Shown in pieces: positions 5,735 to 11,306 of a stretch of 11,306 nt of DNA. The DNA lies in contig JACVCM010000098.1 of assembly GCA_016742125.1 (NCBI GenBank), positions 1-11,306 of the forward strand, written 5' to 3'. Under the pieces are notes generated by a model that worked only from the letters and a program-made list of their open reading frames with translations, ran no database searches and was not told the DNA's origin. Numbering within the stretch: the first letter of the stretch is position 1; every line of letters begins with the position of its first letter. This stretch comes from Sphingomonadaceae bacterium (lineage in GTDB: Bacteria; Pseudomonadota; Alphaproteobacteria; Sphingomonadales; Sphingomonadaceae). The position numbers and the translations under genes are program-made.

Positions 5735-6333
5735 TCGAAGGTCTTTGCGGCCAATGCGATACGCTGGGCAACGGTCACGCCGCACAGGCCCGCGAACAAC
5801 AGGGCCAGTTCAGGAAAATAGGCCGGGAACAGGCAGAACAGGATGAAGAAGGCGATGGTCTCGCCGCCCTCCATCAGGCCGGTTGAATAGATGAACGCCT
5901 TGGGGCCATGGGTCCCGTCGTTCCGGCCGCTGCGGGCGGCGATGGCGGCGAAAGCGAGAAAGCTGACAGCGGTTAGCGTGAAACTGGCGACCAGGAGCAA
6001 TGCCGGAAACAGATTGCCGTAACCGGTGAGGCCAAAGGCGGCCGGCACCGAGACATAAAAAAGGAAATCGGCGAGCGTATCGAGATAGCCGCCGAATTCC
6101 GTTGGACCATTGATCCGCGCCACCGCGCCGTCGATGCCATCGAGAATCCGGTTAAGCAGGATGAGCGCCACGCCTGCGCCGAACTGCTGCTGGCTGATGG
6201 CAGCCGCTGCTGCCAACCCTATCGCCGCGCCAACCAGAGTCAGCGCATTGGCGGAAACACCCGAACCAGCCAACCAGCCCGCGCAACGATCGAGCGGCGG
6301 ATCGACCAGGCGGCGCAGCGCGGCGTCAAACAT
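5731..6333 (-). CDS. CDP-alcohol phosphatidyltransferase family protein
   Basis: 200-residue integral membrane enzyme of the CDP-alcohol phosphatidyltransferase family, which moves a phosphatidyl group from a CDP-lipid to an alcohol in phospholipid synthesis. The catalytic signature is visible near residues 65-89 as DGIDGAVAR, a seven-residue spacer, then GGYLDTLAD, giving all four metal-binding aspartates. Several hydrophobic helices surround it (about 29-46, 92-104, 109-133, 158-170, 173-185). The alcohol acceptor cannot be told from sequence; PgsA and PssA are longer or otherwise distinct in context, so a substrate name would be guesswork. It is the last gene of a minus-strand run with DUF177 12 bases upstream. 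Its stop overlaps that of the converging flavoprotein gene. Confidence 0.88.
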   Translation of the reverse strand: MFDAALRRLVDPPLDRCAGWLAGSGVSANALTLVGAAIGLAAAAAISQQQFGAGVALILLNRILDGIDGAVARINGPTEFGGYLDTLADFLFYVSVPAAFGLTGYGNLFPALLLVASFTLTAVSFLAFAAIAARSGRNDGTHGPKAFIYSTGLMEGGETIAFFILFCLFPAYFPELALLFAGLCGVTVAQRIALAAKTFD

Positions 6334-6345
6334 CGCGTATCAGGA

Positions 6346-6876
6346 TCATTTCTTTGCCAGCAAATCCTTGAGACCCGACAGCGCCCCTGTGGGTGCAACT
6401 TCATCTTCCGACTTCACCCCTGCTGCTTTCAGCACTGCCTCGGCATTCGGACTGCGCGGATAGGGGTCGAGCGCAAGCCCGAGCGACTGGGCAACCGCCT
6501 CGCCCAGATCGATGCTTTGCCCTTCCTGAAACATCGTGTCGCAGTCATCTGCATCAAGTTCGATTTCGATCTCACCGCCAACCACTGGTTCGGGGACGAA
6601 GCGGATATGTATCGGTTCGTCCAGCTGTGCTGGAACCGGCTCGTCGCTGGCAACGCAATATTGCGCAAGACTTGCAGTAAAGCGCCCTGTAGCAACAATA
6701 CCGGCTGCTTCCGGTTTCAGCGAAATCTCCGCCTCCAGGCTGTCCAGCGCCGCCAGATCGAATCGGGCCATGAGAGCGGAGCGTGATTCGCCGTCGGCCG
6801 ACAGATGGATATTCCGGCTGTGATTGCCGATGTCGGACAGCTTTACCATATGGCTGAACTCGTTACGGGTCACCAT
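6346..6876 (-). CDS. DUF177 (YceD-like) protein
   Basis: 176-residue acidic soluble protein of the DUF177/YceD family. In many bacteria a member is encoded beside rpmF (ribosomal L32) and is linked to 23S rRNA or ribosome maturation; here it has a different setting, so that role is only possible. Recognisable parts are the N-terminal EFSHMVKLSDIG (6-17), a central beta-rich domain with the family cysteine in ASLAQYCVASDEPV near 69-82, and the acidic EIEIELDADDCD stretch. The end (LSGLKDLLAKK) is typical. The ATG at 6876 is preferred over Met10 because the conserved EFS...L motif precedes Met10. It overlaps the stop of the upstream gene (ATGGTGA), giving translational coupling. Confidence 0.88.
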   Translation of the reverse strand: MVTRNEFSHMVKLSDIGNHSRNIHLSADGESRSALMARFDLAALDSLEAEISLKPEAAGIVATGRFTASLAQYCVASDEPVPAQLDEPIHIRFVPEPVVGGEIEIELDADDCDTMFQEGQSIDLGEAVAQSLGLALDPYPRSPNAEAVLKAAGVKSEDEVAPTGALSGLKDLLAKK

Positions 6877-7397
6877 CTGGCGCTGCCTTCGACGATCATC
6901 TCCGGCAATTGCGCGCCGAGCGATCTTTCAACAGCAAGCAACCGCTGCCGCACATGCGCCAGCGCGCCCGCATTGGCGGTGTCGTTACGGTAAATGTTGC
7001 GTAATATGGCTCTGTCCAGCTTCGCCGGGTCAGCCATTGCCTCGCGAAACGCCCCCAGTCGTCCACCGACCGCCCCCATCAGTCGGCCGATATGCTTACC
7101 AACAATCATGTCGCCGATACCAACCTCGCGCAGCTGCCCGTCCATGTCGTCGACCAGCAGCTCGGTCAGGTGCGCCATATCCTGCGCATAGGTTTGTCCT
7201 GCTTCTTCCAGCCGAAGCAACACAAGCGAAAATATCGCCGCCACCATATCGAAACGGCCATCTATACTGTCAGGGACCTGGCCGTCGATATACCAGTGCG
7301 GCTCGCGCGCATGGGCCACAATCTGATTGTAAAGCGGCACGAGCCGCAATTTGGGATCGGGCTCTCCAGAACCGAAAAGACGTTTCAGTAGCGACAT
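6870..7397 (-). CDS. Ubiquinol-cytochrome c chaperone (CBP3-like)
   Basis: 175-residue protein of the ubiquinol-cytochrome c chaperone family, related to yeast Cbp3 and human UQCC1, which assist cytochrome b synthesis and bc1 complex assembly. The core motif is clear: PHWYIDGQVPDSIDGRFDM at about 33-51, followed by a helical segment with LRLEEAGQTYAQDMAHLTELLVDDMD that continues the family pattern. The N-terminus MSLLKRLFG is typical of alphaproteobacterial members and supports the start at 7397. It heads a minus-strand operon with DUF177 (7-base overlap) and the CDP-alcohol transferase, and is divergent from bamE across 113 bases. A function in respiratory chain assembly is inferred from family; no signal peptide is seen. 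Confidence 0.88.
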   Translation of the reverse strand: MSLLKRLFGSGEPDPKLRLVPLYNQIVAHAREPHWYIDGQVPDSIDGRFDMVAAIFSLVLLRLEEAGQTYAQDMAHLTELLVDDMDGQLREVGIGDMIVGKHIGRLMGAVGGRLGAFREAMADPAKLDRAILRNIYRNDTANAGALAHVRQRLLAVERSLGAQLPEMIVEGSARW

Positions 7398-7510
7398 TTT
7401 ACTCCATTCGGCCAGGGGGTCAGGATGCGTTCATCCGCCTTTGCATATTGATATTGCCGCATTAGGATGCAATGGCAACGTCAACAAAGCGAAGTTTTCC
7501 GGAGAATATC
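7398..7510. promoter_or_regulatory. Divergent promoter region between CBP3-like gene and bamE
   Basis: These 113 bases must carry promoters in both directions. On the minus strand TTGCCA (complement of 7473-7478) and CAATAT (complement of 7451-7456) are 16 bases apart and form the best candidate for the CBP3-like operon. For bamE, TTGCAT (7441-7446) with a weak -10-like TTAGGA (7462-7467) is possible. The bamE ribosome site GGAGA is at 7501-7505. The hexamers are weak matches; the divergent arrangement itself is certain. Confidence 0.4.
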
Positions 7511-7984
7511 ATGCGCGTGAAGCATATTGCCAGCCTTACTGCGATCGTCGCAGCGATGGCACTGACATCGGGTTGCACCCGGCTGCGCGCGCATCAGGGC
7601 TATATCGGCGACCAGACGCTGCTGTCGTCGGTGCAGCCCGGCGTCGATAACAAGGAATCGGTGCAGGCTTCACTCGGCCGTCCGACCTTTGTCGGGCAGT
7701 TCGACCAGAATGACTGGTATTATTATGCGCGCGACACACGGCAACTCGCCTTTGCACAGCCAACGGCGACCGATCAATATGTGCTGAAGGTGCGTTTCGA
7801 TAATGCGGGCAATGTTGCCTCGGTGACGCAAACAGGCAAGGAACTGATTTCGAAAATCAGCCCCGAGGGCGACAAGACACCGACGCTGGGCCGGAACAAG
7901 AGCTTCTTCGAAGAAATCTTCGGCAATATCGGTTCGGTTGGCGCCGGCGGTGGGCAAGGTGCAACGCCGAACAGCCCGAACTAG
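7511..7984 (+). CDS. bamE: Outer membrane protein assembly factor BamE (SmpA/OmlA)
   Basis: 157-residue lipoprotein of the BamE/SmpA/OmlA family, a periplasm-facing subunit of the BAM machine that inserts beta-barrel proteins into the outer membrane. It has a signal peptide with basic MRVKH, a hydrophobic core (6-18), and a lipobox-like LTSGC with lipidated Cys22; Thr at -3 is slightly off the ideal Leu. The domain follows: QPGVDNKESVQASLGRPTFV, then NDWYYYARDT, then YVLKVRFDNAGNVASV, the expected order. A Gly/Asn-rich tail ends the protein. The ATG at 7511 is chosen over an in-frame GTG start at 7472 because it has a GGAGA site 5 bases upstream and gives a proper signal peptide. It converges on maeB with only 3 bases between stops. 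Confidence 0.9.
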   Translation: MRVKHIASLTAIVAAMALTSGCTRLRAHQGYIGDQTLLSSVQPGVDNKESVQASLGRPTFVGQFDQNDWYYYARDTRQLAFAQPTATDQYVLKVRFDNAGNVASVTQTGKELISKISPEGDKTPTLGRNKSFFEEIFGNIGSVGAGGGQGATPNSPN

Positions 7985-7997
7985 GCGTTATTCGGCG
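7965..7997. terminator. Hairpin spanning the convergent bamE/maeB stops
   Basis: CGCCGAA (7965-7971) and TTCGGCG (7991-7997) form a perfect 7-bp stem with a 19-base loop that can add a small GCC/GGC pair. It overlaps both stop codons and could serve as a terminator in both directions. No T-run follows on either strand, so intrinsic termination would be weak. Confidence 0.3.
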
Positions 7998-10249
7998 ACT
8001 TCCGCGGCCGCGAGGACCGCCAGCGTAACCAGATCGCTCGTGCTCGATGCCATTGTCGCGACCTGCACCTGACGTTCGATACCCAATAGCATCGGTCCGA
8101 TCACCTGGTCACCGCCCAGTTCGCGCAGCAGCTTTGCCGACAGGTTCGCCGATTGCAGCCCCGGCATGATCAGGACATTGGCCGGGCCCGACAGGCGGCA
8201 GAACGGATAGTTTTTCATCAACGCCGGGTTAAGCGCCACGTCGGGCGGCATATCGCCTTCATATTCGAAATCGGGCCGCCGCGCATCGAGCAGGGCAACC
8301 GCTTCACGGATATTGGTGATCCAGTTTCCGTGCGGATTGCCGAATGTGGAAAAAGACAGGAAGGCGACACGCGGCACATGCCCCATGCGCCGCGCAACAC
8401 CCGCTGTCTTCTCGGCAATATGTGCCAGTTCTTCGGCACTGGGACGTTCGTTGACCGTGGTATCGGCAATGAAAACCGTATGCGTCTTGCCGACCATGAC
8501 GTGAATGCCGAAGGGTATTTCTCCCTTTTTCGGGTCGAGAACGCGGCGGAGTTCGCGCAACGTCTGACCGAAGGTCCGCGTCACGCCGGTGATCATGGCA
8601 TCGGCCTGATCCATTTGCAGCAGCAAGGCGCCGAAAATGTTGCGGTCGCGGTTGACCATGCGCTGAATGTCGCGGCGCAAATATCCGCGCCGCTGAAGAC
8701 GGGCGTAAAGCCTGTCGACCATTTTCTCGACAAGCGGGCTCTGCACACTGTTGTGGATTTCATATTCGTCGGGATCGGTGCCCAGCTCTATCAGTTTCTC
8801 GGTCACCCGTGCGTCGCGACCAATAAGGACGGGGACGCCGTATCCATCCTGCTTGAACTGCACCGCAGCGCGCAGTACGACATCTTCTTCGGCTTCGGCA
8901 AATATGACGCGTTTCGGCTTGGTCCGCGCTGCTTCATAGACCTGTGTCAGTACCGAGGTTGTCGGATTCTGCCGCGCACGCAATTGGGCGCGATAGGCAA
9001 ACATGTCCTCGATCGGTTTCTGCGCGACGCCCGAATCCATCGCTGCCTTGGCGACCGCAGACGCGACGATTTCCATCAGGCGAGGGTCAAAGGGCGAAGG
9101 AATGATATAGTCGCGCCCGAACTTGTGCATCAGCCCGCCATAGGCGGCGGCGACCTCTTCGGGGACGGTTTCCCGCGCGAGCTGCGCCAGCGCATTGGCG
9201 GCGGCGATTTTCATCGGCTCGTTGATCGTTGTCGCCCGTACATCGAGCGCGCCCCGGAACAGGAAGGGAAAGCACAGGACATTGTTGACCTGGTTGGGGA
9301 AATCCGACCGACCGGTGGCGATAATCGCGTCGGGCCGCGCGGCTCTGGCAACCGGAGGGGAGATTTCGGGGTCGGGATTGGCCATCGCAAAGATGATGGG
9401 CTGATCGGCCATCGACTTTACCATTTCGGGGCTCAGCGCATTGGCAGCGGACAGCCCCAGGAAAACATCGGCCCCGACGACGGCTTCCGCCAGGCTTCGC
9501 ATGGTCGTCCGGGCCGCATGCGCCGATTTCCACTGGTCCATACCCTCGGTCCGGCCCTGGTAGATGACCCCAGACCGGTCGCACATGATGACATTATCGT
9601 GCGGAACACCCATCGCCTTGATAAGTTCGGTGCAGGCAATCGCAGCCGCGCCCGCGCCGTTGCACACGACTTTTACATCTCTCAGCGAGCGCCCGGTCAA
9701 CTCGCAGGCGTTGATCAGCCCGGCCGCGGCGATGATTGCGGTGCCATGCTGGTCGTCATGGAAGACCGGAATGTTCATCCGCTCGCGAAGCGTCTGTTCG
9801 ATGATGAAGCAGGATGGTGCGGCAATGTCCTCCAGATTGATTCCGCCGAAGGTCGGCTCCAGAAGTTCGACTGCGTCGATGAAACGGTCGACATCTTCGG
9901 TCTTCACCTCGATATCGATGGAATCGACATCGGCAAAGCGCTTGAACAGCACCGCCTTGCCCTCCATCACCGGTTTGGAAGCGAGCGCGCCAAGATTGCC
10001 CAATCCAAGTATTGCAGTACCGTTGGAAATCACCGCCACAAGATTGCCCTTGGCAGTATAATCATAGGCGGTTGCCGGATCGGCAGCGATGGCATGGACC
10101 GGTACCGCGACGCCGGGAGAATAGGCAAGGCTCAAATCGCGCTGTGTCGCCATGGGCTTGGTAGCGATGATCTCGATCTTGCCCGGGCGGCCCTGCGCAT
10201 GGAATTCCAACGCCTCCTGCGCGGTAAACTGGACGTCGCTGTCGTTCAT
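7988..10249 (-). CDS. maeB: NADP-dependent malic enzyme with phosphotransacetylase-like domain
   Basis: 753-residue MaeB-type malic enzyme, which oxidatively decarboxylates malate to pyruvate, giving NADPH and CO2. The catalytic half shows YSPGVA (43-48), GGINLED (135-141, metal site), FHDDQHGTA (163-171, metal site), the dinucleotide motif GAGAAA (198-203) and ANPDPEISP (290-298). CDRSGVIYQGR (223-233) is close to the equivalent segment of E. coli MaeB, which favours NADP over NAD. From about residue 430 a phosphotransacetylase-like domain follows (RVIFAEAEEDVVLRAA, near the end LSGPANVLIMPGLQSANL); in MaeB proteins it lacks transferase activity and mediates acetyl-CoA control and oligomerisation. 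The frame is open 30 codons further upstream, but ATG 10249 starts the conserved region and has an AGGG-like ribosome site. It is monocistronic, convergent with bamE and divergent from mutS. Confidence 0.95.
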   Translation of the reverse strand: MNDSDVQFTAQEALEFHAQGRPGKIEIIATKPMATQRDLSLAYSPGVAVPVHAIAADPATAYDYTAKGNLVAVISNGTAILGLGNLGALASKPVMEGKAVLFKRFADVDSIDIEVKTEDVDRFIDAVELLEPTFGGINLEDIAAPSCFIIEQTLRERMNIPVFHDDQHGTAIIAAAGLINACELTGRSLRDVKVVCNGAGAAAIACTELIKAMGVPHDNVIMCDRSGVIYQGRTEGMDQWKSAHAARTTMRSLAEAVVGADVFLGLSAANALSPEMVKSMADQPIIFAMANPDPEISPPVARAARPDAIIATGRSDFPNQVNNVLCFPFLFRGALDVRATTINEPMKIAAANALAQLARETVPEEVAAAYGGLMHKFGRDYIIPSPFDPRLMEIVASAVAKAAMDSGVAQKPIEDMFAYRAQLRARQNPTTSVLTQVYEAARTKPKRVIFAEAEEDVVLRAAVQFKQDGYGVPVLIGRDARVTEKLIELGTDPDEYEIHNSVQSPLVEKMVDRLYARLQRRGYLRRDIQRMVNRDRNIFGALLLQMDQADAMITGVTRTFGQTLRELRRVLDPKKGEIPFGIHVMVGKTHTVFIADTTVNERPSAEELAHIAEKTAGVARRMGHVPRVAFLSFSTFGNPHGNWITNIREAVALLDARRPDFEYEGDMPPDVALNPALMKNYPFCRLSGPANVLIMPGLQSANLSAKLLRELGGDQVIGPMLLGIERQVQVATMASSTSDLVTLAVLAAAEVAE

Positions 10250-10430
10250 CTTGGGCCCTGTTCTATTTATATTGTCCGCTTGTCCTAGCGGCAGAGTGCC
10301 GTTTGGCGCAAGCCTGCACGCAGCGGACACTTTCCACAAATAGGAGCGTGCACGACATTGCCACAGCGATGCAGCGCGCTATGCACGCAATATGCAATCA
10401 CGCGCGCCCCGAACCGAAAGCCTGCCGGGA
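10250..10430. other. Divergent intergenic region between maeB and mutS
   Basis: 181 bases that must hold both promoters. Next to maeB there is an AT-rich patch whose complement contains TATAAA (10266-10271), a -10-like hexamer without a good -35. A small hairpin CCGCT-tgtcct-AGCGG lies at 10276-10291. Three copies of ATGCA start at 10369, 10381 and 10392 (spacing 12 and 11). No small gene or RNA is supported. Confidence 0.5.
10358..10385 (+). promoter_or_regulatory. Possible sigma70-type promoter for mutS
   Basis: TTGCCA (10358-10363) and TATGCA (10380-10385) are separated by 16 bases. Initiation would fall at about 10392, which coincides with an in-frame ATG there and so favours the later ATG at 10431 as the mutS start. 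The match is by eye and modest. Confidence 0.3.
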
Positions 10431-11306
10431 ATGTCGACACCGACGCCGATGATGGTGCAATATCTGGCGCTTAAGGCCAAGGCCGGCCAGTGTCTGTTAT
10501 TTTACAGGATGGGCGATTTTTTCGAGCTGTTCTTCGACGATGCCCGGATGGCGGCGGCGACGCTCGACATCGCGCTGACATCGCGCGGTGAGCATGATGG
10601 CAAGCCAATCCCGATGTGCGGGGTGCCGGTGCACAGCGCCGAAGGCTATCTTGCCCGGCTGATCAAGGCAGGTCACCGGGTGGCCATCGCCGAACAGACA
10701 GAAAGCCCCGAACAGGCCAAGGCACGCGGTGGTTCGAAGGCGCTGGTCGCGCGCGACATTATCCGGTTCGTGACAGCAGGCACATTGACCGAAGACAGCC
10801 TGCTGGACAGCTGGGCTTCGAACATGCTGGTCGCCCTTGCGCCCGTAGGTGCTGCCATAGGCATTGCGGCGGCAGATATTTCGACAGGTTATTTTGAACT
10901 AGCGACGGTCACCCCCGACACATTGGAAGCCGAACTCGCGCGGCTGGCGGCGAGCGAGATTGTAACGCATGAAGGTTTTGCGGCTGCCCCCTATGGCGCG
11001 ATATTGAGGTCGCGTGAAGATTTCGACAGCATCGGCGGGGAAGCTGCGCTGAAAGGGCATTTTGCGACCGATGATTTCGGTTCGCTTTCGCGCGCGGAAC
11101 TGGCTGCTGCCGGGGGGCTTATCGCTTATCTGGCGCATGTCGGGCAGGGCAGAATGCCCTTTCTCAAGGTCCCCGTCCGGCGCGAGGTTCAGCAGTTTCT
11201 GCTGATCGATCAGGAAACGCGCGACAGTCTTGAAATCACAGGCGAAAACAAGGGTGGGCGGGCCGGGTCCTTGCTGGCGGAGGTCGATCGGACGATTACC
11301 GGGGCG
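10431..11306 (+). CDS. mutS: DNA mismatch repair protein MutS (5' part, cut by window end)
   Basis: First 292 codons of MutS, the ATPase that recognises mismatches and starts methyl- or nick-directed repair. The mismatch-binding domain I is complete: TPMMVQYLALKAKA (5-18), then LLFYRMGDFFELFFDDA (22-38). This includes the Phe-X-Glu motif (FFE, 30-32) that wedges at the mispaired base. IPMCGVPVHS and GHRVAIAEQTESPEQA follow as in the family. Domain II (connector) begins around LVALAPVGAAIGIAAADIST and the core is reached before the window ends; the ATPase domain is outside. The ATG at 10431 is preferred; ATG 10392 in the same frame would add 13 residues with no family likeness, and ATG 10449 is also possible. 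No strong ribosome site is seen before any of them. Confidence 0.93.
   Translation, partial: MSTPTPMMVQYLALKAKAGQCLLFYRMGDFFELFFDDARMAAATLDIALTSRGEHDGKPIPMCGVPVHSAEGYLARLIKAGHRVAIAEQTESPEQAKARGGSKALVARDIIRFVTAGTLTEDSLLDSWASNMLVALAPVGAAIGIAAADISTGYFELATVTPDTLEAELARLAASEIVTHEGFAAAPYGAILRSREDFDSIGGEAALKGHFATDDFGSLSRAELAAAGGLIAYLAHVGQGRMPFLKVPVRREVQQFLLIDQETRDSLEITGENKGGRAGSLLAEVDRTITGA

Noticed and set aside
8153..10288. 711-codon open frame on the plus strand opposite maeB
   Set aside because: The opposite strand encodes a full-length malic enzyme with all catalytic motifs. The antisense product has no recognisable domain and is the expected shadow of a long high-GC gene.
10250..10339. Longer maeB starting at 10339
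   Set aside because: The added 30 residues precede the conserved N-terminus and lack family likeness; ATG 10249 is the better start.

Overview
The window reads as chromosomal DNA of an alphaproteobacterium, most likely a sphingomonad (Sphingopyxis/Sphingomonas-like). This rests on high GC with typical codon use, the protein families present (COQ9, CBP3-type cytochrome bc1 chaperone, DUF177, BamE lipoprotein, MaeB, MutS), and two palindromic dispersed-repeat-type elements with CTCCCC and TCGAGCGAAGTCGAGAC arms of a kind I associate with this group. The genus is an inference from recalled sequences; no search was run. I see no phage, IS, CRISPR, tRNA or rRNA. Most of the window is conserved core genome.

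Layout. (1) Plus strand, 2-3515: the last codons of an unknown gene, a COQ9-family ubiquinone biosynthesis protein, the ferrous iron pair feoA-feoB (a 17-bp dyad lies directly before feoA), then ssb. feoB carries about 50 extra codons made by an in-frame palindromic element. (2) Plus strand, 3516-5734: a short intergenic stretch with a perfect 12-bp palindrome and a second inverted-repeat element. It is followed by a translationally coupled pair: a TVP38/TMEM64 (VTT) membrane protein and a MerA/lipoamide-dehydrogenase-like flavoprotein. The flavoprotein has lost the first cysteine of its redox pair (Trp at residue 47). (3) Minus strand, 7397-5731: an operon of CBP3-like chaperone, DUF177 and a CDP-alcohol phosphatidyltransferase, ending in a CTAG shared with the stop of the convergent flavoprotein gene. 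(4) Plus strand, 7511-7984: BamE outer-membrane assembly lipoprotein, divergent from that operon. (5) Minus strand, 10249-7988: NADP-type malic enzyme with a phosphotransacetylase-like tail. (6) Plus strand, 10431 to the window end: the 5' part of mutS, divergent from maeB.

How the genes fit together. COQ9 (quinone synthesis), FeoAB (Fe2+ uptake) and the CBP3-like factor (bc1 assembly) all bear on iron-dependent aerobic respiration. BamE and the CDP-alcohol transferase serve the envelope, and ssb and mutS serve DNA maintenance. No complete new system is evident. The points most worth a second look are the in-frame palindromic insertion in feoB, the Cys-to-Trp change in the flavoprotein, the Phe60-to-Gln change in SSB's DNA-binding face, and the dyad that occupies the ribosome-binding position of feoA.
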